NCBI RefSeq assembly: GCF_024746815.1 | Contig: NZ_CP080525.1 | Span: 1,798,001 to 1,862,000 of the forward strand | Length of the DNA: 64,000 nt | Direction of reading: 5' to 3' | Source of the DNA: Mesorhizobium sp. AR07 | GTDB taxonomy: Bacteria > Pseudomonadota > Alphaproteobacteria > Rhizobiales > Rhizobiaceae | Shown: in pieces, positions 9,226 through 17,752 of the stretch | Numbering within the stretch: the first letter of the stretch is position 1 | Layout: each line of letters opens with the position of its first letter | Made by a program: the position numbers and the translations under genes | Notes under the pieces: generated by a model | Databases searched by the model: none | Seen by the model: only the letters and a program-made list of their open reading frames with translations | What the model was told of the DNA's origin: nothing

Positions 9226-10116
9226 GTGGTCGAAATGCCAGAAGTGAACGCCGAGACATCAGCAGCCTCGCCGGAGGCGGTGGCGGAGCAGCTGGCCGCC
9301 TCGCGCTATCTGGCCGATGAGAGCCTTTCGACCGCCATCTTTCTTGCGATCCGGCTGGGTAAGCCGCTGCTGCTCGAAGGCGCGCCGGGCGTTGGCAAGA
9401 CGGAAGCGGCCAAGGCGATCGCGCAGCTGCTCGGCCGCGATCTGGTGCGGCTGCAATGCTATGAAGGCATCGACGCCGCGCACGCGCTTTACGAATGGAA
9501 CTACCAGCGCCAGTTGCTCGCCATCCGTCATGCCGGCGAGCACGAGATCGACATCTATGACGATCGTTTCCTGATCGCCCGGCCGCTTCTGCAGGTGCTG
9601 AAGGCGCCCGGGCAGCGCGTGCTGCTGGTCGATGAGATCGACCGTTCGGACCATGAATTCGAAGCGCTGCTTTTGGAATTCCTCTCCGATTTTCAGATCA
9701 GCATTCCCGAGCGCGGCACCATCCGCGCCACGGCACAGCCGATCGTCATCCTGACCTCGAACCGCACCCGCGAACTGGCCGAGGCGCTGCGCCGGCGCTG
9801 CGTCTATCACTGGATTGGCTATCCCGACGCCGAGCGTGAGGCCGCCATCATCATGCTGCGCGCGGGCGATGTCGCTGAAAGCACCGCACGCGCGGTGGCG
9901 ACAGCCGTGCAGACCATCCGCGCCCGGCCACTGGCCAAGCCGCCCGGCATCGCCGAGGCGGTCGAATGGGCCAACGCCGCCACCATTTTGGAAAAGGGCG
10001 GCAGCCCGTGGCCGGAAGCGTTCCGCCGTGCCATCGGCGTGCTGATCAAGGACGAGGAAGATCTGTCCTACATCGCGCCGGAGCTTGGCCGGATTGTCGA
10101 GGAGGCCTTGGCGTGA
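9226..10116 (+). CDS. MoxR-type AAA ATPase (CoxD-like)
   Basis: This is a 296-residue AAA+ ATPase. Walker A is GAPGVGKTEAAKA near residue 52, Walker B is VLLVDEIDRSD, and ILTSNRTREL is the sensor-1 region. In CO-dehydrogenase and related operons the CoxD ATPase works with the VWA protein CoxE to mature the molybdenum active site; the same pair follows the hydroxylase here. The start is uncertain: GTG at 9226 abuts the previous stop, and an ATG at 9235 is equally possible. It overlaps the next gene by four bases (GTGA), indicating translational coupling. Confidence 0.88.
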   Translation: MVEMPEVNAETSAASPEAVAEQLAASRYLADESLSTAIFLAIRLGKPLLLEGAPGVGKTEAAKAIAQLLGRDLVRLQCYEGIDAAHALYEWNYQRQLLAIRHAGEHEIDIYDDRFLIARPLLQVLKAPGQRVLLVDEIDRSDHEFEALLLEFLSDFQISIPERGTIRATAQPIVILTSNRTRELAEALRRRCVYHWIGYPDAEREAAIIMLRAGDVAESTARAVATAVQTIRARPLAKPPGIAEAVEWANAATILEKGGSPWPEAFRRAIGVLIKDEEDLSYIAPELGRIVEEALA

Positions 10117-11240
10117 GCGCCCTGCCCCACGCCGCCGCACCCTTGCTCGGCTTCGGCCGGCTGCTGCGCCGCCACGGCTTTGCCGTCGCACCGGAACAGG
10201 TCTCCGGCTTCATGCAGGCTGTGACATTGCTCGGGCCGCGCTCGATGGCCGACATACGCGAGGCAGCGCTCGCCATGCTGGCGCCGCCGCCCGACCGCCA
10301 CGGCGAATTCGAGGCGCATTTCCAGAGCCATTTTTACGGCAACGCCGATGCCGTGGTCGAAGGCGAAGCAGACGAGGAAACCCGCATCAAGGACGATGGC
10401 GGCGCGAGCCAGGAAGAGATCGAGGTGGTCAGCCAGCAGCAAGGCGGCGAGCTGTCCTCAGGCGCCGAACAGCTGAGCACCCGCGACTTCCAGCGCGACG
10501 ACGATGGCTTGGGCGCCTTCCGCCGCAAGCTCGCTTCCGCCCTGCCCGCCCGCCGCTCCTTCCGCACCGTGCGCACGCATTCGCGCGGCAAGCTCGATCT
10601 GCGCCGGTCGCTCAGGGAAATCGTCTGCGCCGATGGCGACGTGCCCTCGCCGCTGCTGCGTCGCCGCCAGGCCGTGCCGCGCAAGCTACTGATCCTGATC
10701 GATATCTCCGGCTCGATGAAGCTGCACACGTCCGATTATCTCAAGCTGGCGCATGCAGCGGTGCAAGGTGCCGACCGGGCCGAAATCTTCACCTTCGGAA
10801 CACGGCTGACCCGCATCACCGCCGCACTTCGCATTCGCGACCGCGACCAGGCGCTGGCCCGTGCGGCGGCCCAGGTCGACGATTGGGACGGCGGCACCCG
10901 CATGGGGCCGACGCTGCTCGCCTTCCTGTCGGTGCCGCGCTTCTCGTCCTTCGCACGCGGTGCCGCGGTTGTCATCCTCTCCGATGCGCTGGAGCGCGGC
11001 GACCATGCCGAACTGGAGACCGCGATGCGCCGGCTGAGCGCCCGCGCCTTCAGGCTTTCACTGGCGACGCCGCTGGCCGGTGACCCGCGCTTCAAGCCGG
11101 CAACGGCGGCACTCAGCGCCATCCTGCCGGTGCTCGACGATCTCATCGATGGCTCGTCGCTCAGGGGCCTCACCGATTTCATCCTGTCACTCGCGCGCCC
11201 TGCCCCGGCGGCGACGGCAATCTGGAAGAGGGTTTCCTGA
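10113..11240 (+). CDS. VWA-domain CoxE-like protein
   Basis: The 375-residue protein has a C-terminal von Willebrand A domain carrying the MIDAS motif LLILIDISGSMKLH and a downstream threonine/aspartate region (GGTRMGPTLLAFL). The N-terminal half has the CoxE/YehP-like helical region and an acidic linker. Such proteins partner MoxR ATPases as metal-insertion chaperones, here presumably for the molybdenum hydroxylase. The GTG at 10113 overlaps the CoxD-like stop (GTGA); longer in-frame extensions run back inside that gene and were rejected. The TGA at 11238-11240 shares its last base with the next ATG. Confidence 0.87.
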   Translation: MSALPHAAAPLLGFGRLLRRHGFAVAPEQVSGFMQAVTLLGPRSMADIREAALAMLAPPPDRHGEFEAHFQSHFYGNADAVVEGEADEETRIKDDGGASQEEIEVVSQQQGGELSSGAEQLSTRDFQRDDDGLGAFRRKLASALPARRSFRTVRTHSRGKLDLRRSLREIVCADGDVPSPLLRRRQAVPRKLLILIDISGSMKLHTSDYLKLAHAAVQGADRAEIFTFGTRLTRITAALRIRDRDQALARAAAQVDDWDGGTRMGPTLLAFLSVPRFSSFARGAAVVILSDALERGDHAELETAMRRLSARAFRLSLATPLAGDPRFKPATAALSAILPVLDDLIDGSSLRGLTDFILSLARPAPAATAIWKRVS

Positions 11241-12127
11241 TGCAGAAAGCAATCGACGCGCATTTCCACATCTGGCGCCAGAAAGACCAGCCCTGGCTGG
11301 TCGTGCCGATGGTGCCGCGCATCTTCGGTCCCTATGAGCCGATCCGCCGCGACTACCCGATTGAGGAATTTCTGGCCGACCAGAAAGGTTCCGGCGTCGA
11401 GAAGGCCGTCTACGTCCAGACCAACTGGGCCAAGGAGGATTTTGAGAAAGAGGTCGCCTTCCTGCAGAAGACGGCTGACGAAACCGGCTGGCCGCAGGCC
11501 ATCGTTGGCTACGCCGACATGACGGTGGACGACGTCAGACCTCAGATTGACCGGCTGATGAAATACCCCTTGCTGCGCGGCGTGCGCATGCAGTTGCACT
11601 GGCATGAGACGCCGGCCTTCCGCTTCGCCGCCTCGGCCGCTCAGGTCATCGACCCGAAGGTGCGCGCCAACGTCGCGCGGCTGAAGGACTATGGCCTGTC
11701 CTTCGACCTGCAGCTTTTTCCCGCCCAGATGAAGGACGGCCTGACGCTGGTCGGCGAGAACCCGGATACCAATTTCATCCTCACCCATGCCGGCATGCTG
11801 ACCGGCATGGAGCCCGAAACCACCGAGGCCTGGAAAGCAGGTCTGCGCACGCTGTCGGCAGCGCCCAATGTCTACGCCAAGCTGTCAGGCCTCGGCACCT
11901 TCGTCCATCGCAACGATCCGGCGCTGATCGCATACATCGTCGACAATGCGATCGACATCCTGGGCGCGGACCATTTGATGTTCGGCTCGAACTTCCCGAT
12001 CGAGAAACTCTGGACCAGCCACGCCGAGCTAATCGAGGCGCACCGCGCTGCGGTGGCCAAGCATGGCGCGGCCGCCGAGGCGGATATTTTCTGGAACACG
12101 GCGGAGCGAGTTTACAGGCCGGTGTAG
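11240..12127 (+). CDS. Amidohydrolase-family lactonase-like protein (COG3618)
   Basis: This is a 295-residue TIM-barrel hydrolase of the amidohydrolase_2 family. The start IDAHFHIW carries the HxH motif. THAGM near residue 175 and FGSNFPIEKLW near the C-terminus supply the later histidine and aspartate-position residues. The closest characterised relatives by motif are 2-pyrone-4,6-dicarboxylate lactonase and sugar-acid lactonases. A lactone made by the SDR enzyme or the Mo hydroxylase would be a natural substrate, though this is inference. It is the last gene of the plus-strand run and is followed by a strong hairpin. Confidence 0.82.
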   Translation: MQKAIDAHFHIWRQKDQPWLVVPMVPRIFGPYEPIRRDYPIEEFLADQKGSGVEKAVYVQTNWAKEDFEKEVAFLQKTADETGWPQAIVGYADMTVDDVRPQIDRLMKYPLLRGVRMQLHWHETPAFRFAASAAQVIDPKVRANVARLKDYGLSFDLQLFPAQMKDGLTLVGENPDTNFILTHAGMLTGMEPETTEAWKAGLRTLSAAPNVYAKLSGLGTFVHRNDPALIAYIVDNAIDILGADHLMFGSNFPIEKLWTSHAELIEAHRAAVAKHGAAAEADIFWNTAERVYRPV

Positions 12128-12133
12128 CACAGA

Positions 12134-12176
12134 CCTTCTCCCCCTGGGGCTAGCGTGTGCACACAGGGGGAGAAGG
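12134..12176. terminator. Perfect 13-bp inverted repeat between convergent genes
   Basis: CCTTCTCCCCCTG at 12134-12146 pairs exactly with CAGGGGGAGAAGG at 12164-12176 across a 17-base loop. It lies between the convergent stops at 12127 and 12198, so it can act as a bidirectional terminator. The CTTCTCC/GGAGAAG wording is also a common rhizobial intergenic repeat. Confidence 0.6.
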
Positions 12177-12197
12177 TAAGACGTGCGGCTCCGCGCC

Positions 12198-12605
12198 TTA
12201 CTTCACCTCGAACTGCGGGTCGACGGGGATCTGCATCGCGGTGACCAGATGGTTGGTCTGGCCAGCCAGTCCGATGATCGACACCAATTCGCCATGCTGC
12301 GCGTCTGTCATGCCCTTGGCGCGGGCTGCCGCTGTGTGCGAGTGGACGCAGTAGGAACAGCCATTGGCCGTCGACACGGCGATGTAGATCATCTCCTTGG
12401 TCAGCGGGTCGATGGCGCTCTCAGTGACCATCACCACCTTGAGCTGTTCCCATATCCGCTTCAGTGCCGCCGGGTCATTGGCCAGCCCGCGCCAGAAATT
12501 GTTGACGAAGTCGGATTTGCGCGTCGCGCGGATGTCGTCGAACACCGCCTTCACGGCCGGGATTTTTTCCACTTCGGCATCGCTCAGGAGTCTTGTGGTG
12601 GCCAT
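12198..12605 (-). CDS. AhpD-like carboxymuconolactone decarboxylase family protein
   Basis: The 135-residue all-helical protein has the AhpD active-site motif CSYCVHSH (Cys-x2-Cys-x3-His) near residue 85 and the upstream glutamate in TKEMIYIAVS. Such proteins act as alkylhydroperoxidase-type thiol reductases or gamma-carboxymuconolactone decarboxylases; the intact CxxC pair favours a redox role. It is a single gene pointing away from the ABC cluster downstream and is preceded by AGGACCG. No partner peroxiredoxin is adjacent; a redoxin lies much further away at 44529. Confidence 0.85.
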   Translation of the reverse strand: MATTRLLSDAEVEKIPAVKAVFDDIRATRKSDFVNNFWRGLANDPAALKRIWEQLKVVMVTESAIDPLTKEMIYIAVSTANGCSYCVHSHTAAARAKGMTDAQHGELVSIIGLAGQTNHLVTAMQIPVDPQFEVK

Positions 12606-13011
12606 GGTTCGGTCCTTTCGTTTGAATCGTCGTTTGGGCGCCCTGAATCAGGTGTTGAGCAATTGCGGCTAATCGGCTTGTCTGATTCAGTTTCCACCCA
12701 GATTGGCGCAAACCGTGGAAGTTGGCCGACGCCGCTCAACTTCGTCATCCCAGGGCGAAGCAGGCGCGAAGCGCCGTCGCGAAGACCCTGGGATCCATGC
12801 CGTGACTGTCGCCAAGGAATGCAGCGGGCGAGAATTCAGCACCGCAGCGGTACTCCCGAGTCGCGGCATGGATCCTGGGGTCTGCGCCGCGTCGCTTCGC
12901 TCCTTGCTACGCCCCAGGATGACCAAGAGGCAGGCGTTTGGGCCAATCGCCAAAGCTTGCGATCCACCGATGCAAAGACTATCCGACATGTCAAAATTCT
13001 GCGCCAAACAT
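12606..13011. other. Intergenic stretch carrying a palindromic mosaic repeat
   Basis: These 406 bases contain no supportable gene. The central part is the inverted repeat listed at 12742-12925; the remainder is leader sequence for the AhpD-like gene and the untranslated end downstream of the ATPase gene that stops at 13012. Confidence 0.6.
12742..12925. repeat. Large imperfect palindromic intergenic repeat
   Basis: The left arm (12742-12805) runs from CGTCATCCCAGGGCG through GGATCCATGCCGTGACT. The right arm (12858-12925) runs from AGTCGCGGCATGGATCC through CCCCAGGATGACC and is its near reverse complement. The arms enclose about 50 bases. The structure has no transposase and no coding signal. 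It looks like a family of palindromic repeats found between genes in Mesorhizobium-type genomes. Confidence 0.65.
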
Positions 13012-14508
13012 TTAATGCACCGCCGCATACATGATCTTCTCCTCCGTCGCCTCCGCCGGCGAAAACTCCTCGACGATGCGGCCTTGGCGACAGACAAGAA
13101 TACGGTCGGACAGGTTCATGACCTCCGGCAGGTAGGAGGAAATAACGACGACGGCCAGGCCCTCGTCGGCCAGCCGGTTGATGATCTGGTGGATCTCGGC
13201 GATCGCGCCGACATCGACGCCGCGCGTCGGTTCGTCGAAGATGACGATGCGCGGCTGCTGCACCAGTCCCTTGCCGATCACCACCTTCTGCTGGTTGCCG
13301 CCAGAAAGCTCGACGACGCGCGCATTGTCGTTGATTGCCTTGATGTTCAGCGTCTTGGTCCATTCGGCCGACAATGCCCGCATTTCCTGCGCATTGATCA
13401 CCCAGGCCTTTTCGCGGCCCGCCGCCAAAAGCCCTCCGAACAGGTTCTCGGCGATGCCCATCGTCTCGAAGATGCCCTCGCTCTTGCGGTCCTCGGTGAC
13501 GTAGACGATGCCGTCGGCCACCGCCTCGCTCGGCACGAGATAGCGCACCGGCCTGTCGTCGAGTTCGATGGCGCCGCCGCGCAGAAAATCGCGCTTGTAG
13601 ATGCCGGAGACGATCTTGAAGGTCTCGGTGCGGCCCGAACCGATCAGCCCGAAGACGCCGGTGATCTGGCCTTCGAAGATCGAGAACGAGTTGTTGCGCA
13701 CGACATTGCTCATCGAAATGTCCTGCACCGACAGCACTTTCTTGCCGGCCTTGCGCAGCTTGGCCTCGTCACGCTGGCGGTAGATCTGCCCCGACAGCGT
13801 ACGCCCGACCATGGCGGCGACGATCCGATCGCGGTCGAAGGCGGATGTGTCGTCGGTAATGACCAGCTCACCGTCGCGCAAAATGGTGATGCGGTCGGCA
13901 ATCATCAGTGCCTCTTCCAGCGCGTGGCTGATGAAGACGATCGACACGCCGCTGGCCTTCAGCCGACGGATCAACGCGAAGAAGTGCCGCTTCTCCTCGG
14001 GCGTCAGCGTCGCCGTCGGCTCGTCGAAGATGATGATCTCGGCATTGTGATGGACGGCGCGCGCGATCTCCACCATCTGCCGCTTGGCCGCACCCAGCGT
14101 CGCCACCATCGCATTCGGATCGACGGGAAAGTTCAGCGACTGCAGGAACTGCTGCGCCGAAATGTAAGTACCGCGCAGCCGGTTGAGGAACTTTTCAGTG
14201 CCGAGATAAAGGTTCTGCGCCACCGTCATCGACGGCACCAGGCTGGTTTCCTGGAACACCATGGCGATGCCTGCTTCGAGCGCCGCGTGCGGCGAGGCGT
14301 AGGCGATCTCCTGTCCCTTGTGGAACATCTTGCCGGAGGTGGCGTCGACGACGCCGGCGATGATCTTGGTCAGCGTCGACTTACCCGCGCCATTCTCGCC
14401 GAGCAACGCGTGGATTTCGCCCTTGCGCAGTTCGAAACTGACGTTTTTCACCGCGGGCACGCCGCGATAGGTCTTGGTGACGTTTTCCAGACGGACGATC
14501 GGCTCCAT
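13012..14508 (-). CDS. Sugar ABC transporter ATP-binding protein, two-domain (RbsA/MglA family)
   Basis: The 498-residue protein has tandem nucleotide-binding domains. Domain 1 has Walker A GENGAGKST near residue 37 and LGAAKRQMVEIAR in place of a full LSGGQ. Domain 2 has the relaxed Walker A GLIGSGRTE typical of RbsA second domains, a perfect LSGGNQQK signature and Walker B IVIFDEPTRGVD. It powers the CUT2 importer whose permeases are at 15554-17677 and 18839-19825. The ATG at 14508 overlaps the upstream propeller gene's stop (ATGA); the frame extends further upstream but only inside that gene. Confidence 0.92.
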   Translation of the reverse strand: MEPIVRLENVTKTYRGVPAVKNVSFELRKGEIHALLGENGAGKSTLTKIIAGVVDATSGKMFHKGQEIAYASPHAALEAGIAMVFQETSLVPSMTVAQNLYLGTEKFLNRLRGTYISAQQFLQSLNFPVDPNAMVATLGAAKRQMVEIARAVHHNAEIIIFDEPTATLTPEEKRHFFALIRRLKASGVSIVFISHALEEALMIADRITILRDGELVITDDTSAFDRDRIVAAMVGRTLSGQIYRQRDEAKLRKAGKKVLSVQDISMSNVVRNNSFSIFEGQITGVFGLIGSGRTETFKIVSGIYKRDFLRGGAIELDDRPVRYLVPSEAVADGIVYVTEDRKSEGIFETMGIAENLFGGLLAAGREKAWVINAQEMRALSAEWTKTLNIKAINDNARVVELSGGNQQKVVIGKGLVQQPRIVIFDEPTRGVDVGAIAEIHQIINRLADEGLAVVVISSYLPEVMNLSDRILVCRQGRIVEEFSPAEATEEKIMYAAVH

Positions 14509-15557
14509 CAGAAACCTCCCGTGGCGACGGACAGCACGCAGTCGCCTCCCCTGGAGGCGATGAACAGAAGGCCATCCTTTTCCACCACGCTGCAAATGCC
14601 GTGGCGCGTGCCGTTGGCGCGGCTGTGCAGGCTGAATTGCGGCTGCATTTTCTGGTCCAGCCTGACCACCAGCCCATAGGAGCGGCTCGGCGACCATGGC
14701 TTGTGAATGCCCATGGTACGGATACCGCCGCATTGCAGCGGTTCGAGGAAGCTGCGGCTGGAGGCCAGCGCCGGCGCGATCCAGTAGGCCGGCGGCACCT
14801 GTTCGATCATGTCCTGCCGGTAATGCGTTTCCTGCAGCACGAATTCGATCAGCCGGTTGCGCGGCGCAAACAAGGTCAGCCAGGCCCCGCCATCGGCGGA
14901 AGGCGACAGCCGCGCGGGATAGCCGGGCAGATGCGTCAACACCGCCGAGCGGTTGCCGGTCGCGCCATCGAAGCGGACGAGCTGGTGACGCCAACTTTCG
15001 CTGACCAGCACATCCCGCCCCATGGGATGGAGTCCATAAGGGAACGCAATCTCCCTGGCCACCTTGCGGAGGCCGCCGCCTGCTGCCTCCCGCTTCCATA
15101 GCGAACCGGACGCGCCCTTCTTCATCAAGTCGGCGGCCCATAGCGATGGCGCGTGCTCGGCCGAGCCATTGGCCAGCCAGAGCGTGCCATCATCGGCATA
15201 GGCAAGTGCGGTGATGCAGCGGATCTCTGGAGGCAGCGAAACCTCCTTAGCGGCAATCAGCAGCTTGCCACTTTCGAGCCCGACCGTCAGCTCTCCCGAC
15301 GGCGAGAGCGCCAGCGCCGTGACCCCAGATGGAAACGCTTCGACCAGGACAGGTTCAACGCCGGCAGCAATCGCGTGGATGGCGTTGCCGCTGGAGGCCA
15401 ACAGCCTGTCACCTGAAATCAGCAGATTGTCCGGTTCGGTCAGTTCGGTGAAAGCCGGGGCGTCATCCAGCTGCGTGTTGGGCCGGAAAGCGCCATCGAG
15501 CGGCGGGATGGTCACCGCCTTGCCGCGAAAGAGGTCAAGCACCGGATCGAGGATCAT
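14508..15557 (-). CDS. Stand-alone SMP-30/strictosidine-synthase-like beta-propeller protein
   Basis: The 349-residue protein has repeated blade-like segments such as LALSPSGELTVGLESGKL, LAYADDGTLWLANGS and LVSESWRHQLVRFDGATG. The last, followed by LPGYPARLSPSADGGAWLT, is the strictosidine-synthase/APMAP-like core. No signal peptide is evident. These calcium-dependent propellers are usually lactonases or hydrolases, so it may open a lactone formed from the imported sugar. The gene overlaps both neighbours (ATGA with the ATPase, four bases with the permease fusion), so it belongs to the transporter operon. It is related to, but clearly diverged from, the propeller fused to the permease upstream. 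Confidence 0.78.
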   Translation of the reverse strand: MILDPVLDLFRGKAVTIPPLDGAFRPNTQLDDAPAFTELTEPDNLLISGDRLLASSGNAIHAIAAGVEPVLVEAFPSGVTALALSPSGELTVGLESGKLLIAAKEVSLPPEIRCITALAYADDGTLWLANGSAEHAPSLWAADLMKKGASGSLWKREAAGGGLRKVAREIAFPYGLHPMGRDVLVSESWRHQLVRFDGATGNRSAVLTHLPGYPARLSPSADGGAWLTLFAPRNRLIEFVLQETHYRQDMIEQVPPAYWIAPALASSRSFLEPLQCGGIRTMGIHKPWSPSRSYGLVVRLDQKMQPQFSLHSRANGTRHGICSVVEKDGLLFIASRGGDCVLSVATGGF

Positions 15558-17677
15558 GGCTTCGCCCCCCAATAGGAAGCAGGGCTGGTCCAGGTCGGGT
15601 CGGCGCCGGCGATCTTGTAGCGGCCGATGCGGTTGTTGAGGATGCCGCCGACGAACAGAAACCCCTTGTGCTCGCGCATCGAGGTGACCATCGGGTGCGC
15701 ACCGCCGGTGAGGTCGCCCATCGCCTCGACGATGCCTCCGGTTTCGTTGAACTTCACCACGCCGCCGGTGTTGATGTTGGGGAACAGCCATTCGTCCTGC
15801 GGTAGCCGGCGCGTCATGCGTTTGCGCATATCGGGATGACGCAGCGAAAGGTCGAAGCTCGGCGTGCGCATGCCGAGCCACGCCATCCAGTAATTGCCGT
15901 CGGAGGCGCGGTTGATGTTGTCGGGATAGCCGGGCATGTCGCGGATGACGCATTCGGCGGTGCCGGCCTTCGGCCCTTCCAGCCAGTATCTGTGCACGCG
16001 ACAGGCCCAGCTTTCGGCAAAGAACAGCGACTTGCCGTCATGCGCCATGCAGACACCGTTGGTGTAGCGGTAGCCGTCGAGCAGCGTCCTGGTCGAACCA
16101 TCCTTCGGATCGTAGACCAGCAGCCGGCCGGTGGCGCGGTTCTCGATCGAATCCAGCGCCCAATCGTGGGCGTCATAGCGCTTCGTTGAATCCGTAAAAT
16201 AGATGCGGCCATCGGGTGCCACGTCGCAATCATTGGGATCGCGCAAACGCGCATCGTCGACGATCGAGGTCCAGGAGCGCGACGTCTCAGCCGACAACCG
16301 TCTCACCTCGCGCTGCGGCGAGACCGAATAGAGTCCCATGGCGCCGACGCAGCTGATCAGATTGCCCGATTTGTCGAAGGCAAGACCCAACGGAAAGCCG
16401 CCAATGTGGGCAAACAGTTCCGATTTGACATAGTCCGGCGCGAAGAAACGGACGATCTCGCCATGGCGCGTGCCGCAGTAGAGATGGTCGTCGCGATCGA
16501 GGATGACGTCTTCCGGCCCTTCCAGTTCGCCAAGCCCGATGTGATCGGCGACCGACAACCGATTATCGAGCTCGTAAGGCGTCCCCGAACTAGGCGCCGC
16601 CGACTGGGTTGCGCCCATCTTCAGATAGACCGGCGCGACATAGACCTCGTTCAGCACCTTGTGGCGGTTCTTCAGCCAGCGGATATCGATGGTCACCGCC
16701 ACCGCCAGCATGATGCCGAGCACCATCTGGTTGGTGCCGGTGCCGTAGCCCAGCCGGATCAGCCCGTTGGTCATGGTCAAGACGATGATGGCGCCCATCA
16801 GCCCCTTGATCACCGATCCACGCCCGCCGCCGAGGCTGACGCCGCCGACCACCGCCGCCGTCAGCGCCATGATCTCGAGGTTGAGGCCTGTTCCCGGCCC
16901 TGCCCCGCTCAGGCGACAAGCGATCAGAAAACCGCCGATCGAGGCGCAGAAGCCGGAGAAGACATAGGTCATGAACACCGTGCGGCGCACGCGGATGCCG
17001 GCATTGTGGGCCGAGCGCCTGGAGCCGCCGACCGCCAGCACATGCCAGCCCGGCCGCGAACGCGTCAACGCGACATGGGTGACGATGGCGAGGAGGATCG
17101 CCAGCCAGACCGAGACGGACAGGCCCCAGAACGTGCTGTCGCCGATGAAGTCGAGCACATTGGAGGTGGCTGTCGAAAGCTGCACGTCGGCGGCATAGGT
17201 GGTGACGAGGATGTCGAACAGCGCCCGCCCGAAGATGAAGGTGACCAGCGTGGTGAGAAAGGCCCGCAGCCGGAGGTACCCGACCAGATAGCCGTTGATG
17301 GCGCCGAAGACGAGGCCGGTGGCGAGCGACGCGGCCATCGCCAGCCAGATCGGCTGTTCGAGGATGAAAAAGACATAGACGGCCGAGAAGCAGGACAGTG
17401 CGAAGATCGAGCCGACCGACAGGTCGATGCCACCGCCAAGCATCACCACCGTCATGCCGGTGACCATCATCGAGAATTCGCCGAGCTGGCGGGTCGATTC
17501 CTGCAGCGAGGTCAGTTTGAAGAAGCCCGGAATGATCGAGCCGAACACGCTGAGCGTCGCCACCAGCGCCAGGAACGGAATGGCGTTGTCGGTCCAGCGT
17601 TTGGTCAGTATCTCGCCGACGAGATGGTCGGGCACGAGATTGTAGCGCCAGGACTGGAGGCGTTCGCGAAAGGACAT
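15554..17677 (-). CDS. ABC permease fused to a strictosidine-synthase/SMP-30-like beta-propeller
   Basis: This is a 707-residue continuous frame. Residues 1 to about 345 are an RbsC-family permease with the signature MLGGGIDLSVGSIFALS, the GGSRRSAHNAGI loop and the final LGGGRGSVIKGLMGA helix. After a linker (about 346-385) comes a propeller with IYFTDST, GRLLVYDPKDGSTRTLLDGY, TNGVCMAHDGKSLFFAESWA and RVHRYWLEGPKAGTAE, the diagnostic strictosidine-synthase/APMAP sequence. The permease topology should leave the C-terminus in the cytoplasm, so the enzyme would act on the compound as it enters. No stop or frameshift separates the halves. The second permease of the heterodimer is probably the protein at 18839-19825. 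Confidence 0.87.
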   Translation of the reverse strand: MSFRERLQSWRYNLVPDHLVGEILTKRWTDNAIPFLALVATLSVFGSIIPGFFKLTSLQESTRQLGEFSMMVTGMTVVMLGGGIDLSVGSIFALSCFSAVYVFFILEQPIWLAMAASLATGLVFGAINGYLVGYLRLRAFLTTLVTFIFGRALFDILVTTYAADVQLSTATSNVLDFIGDSTFWGLSVSVWLAILLAIVTHVALTRSRPGWHVLAVGGSRRSAHNAGIRVRRTVFMTYVFSGFCASIGGFLIACRLSGAGPGTGLNLEIMALTAAVVGGVSLGGGRGSVIKGLMGAIIVLTMTNGLIRLGYGTGTNQMVLGIMLAVAVTIDIRWLKNRHKVLNEVYVAPVYLKMGATQSAAPSSGTPYELDNRLSVADHIGLGELEGPEDVILDRDDHLYCGTRHGEIVRFFAPDYVKSELFAHIGGFPLGLAFDKSGNLISCVGAMGLYSVSPQREVRRLSAETSRSWTSIVDDARLRDPNDCDVAPDGRIYFTDSTKRYDAHDWALDSIENRATGRLLVYDPKDGSTRTLLDGYRYTNGVCMAHDGKSLFFAESWACRVHRYWLEGPKAGTAECVIRDMPGYPDNINRASDGNYWMAWLGMRTPSFDLSLRHPDMRKRMTRRLPQDEWLFPNINTGGVVKFNETGGIVEAMGDLTGGAHPMVTSMREHKGFLFVGGILNNRIGRYKIAGADPTWTSPASYWGAKP

Positions 17678-17699
17678 CAGGTCACTGCTGCAAGAGAAA

Positions 17700-17726
17700 G
17701 AGGTGGCCGGGCAATCCGGCCACCTC
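17700..17726 (-). promoter_or_regulatory. Intercistronic hairpin after the binding-protein gene
   Basis: GAGGTGGCCGG (17700-17710) and CCGGCCACCTC (17716-17726) form a perfect 11-bp stem with a 5-base loop. On the minus-strand transcript it is followed by TTTCTCTT. It sits 27 bases after the binding-protein stop and before the permease fusion, where partial termination or 3'-end protection would raise binding-protein levels. Confidence 0.6.
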
Positions 17727-17752
17727 GTTGATCGGTGTTGGAGACGATAGGC

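Noticed and set aside
12742..12925. Insertion sequence remnant
   Set aside because: No transposase fragment or target-site duplication is visible; it is a bare palindrome.
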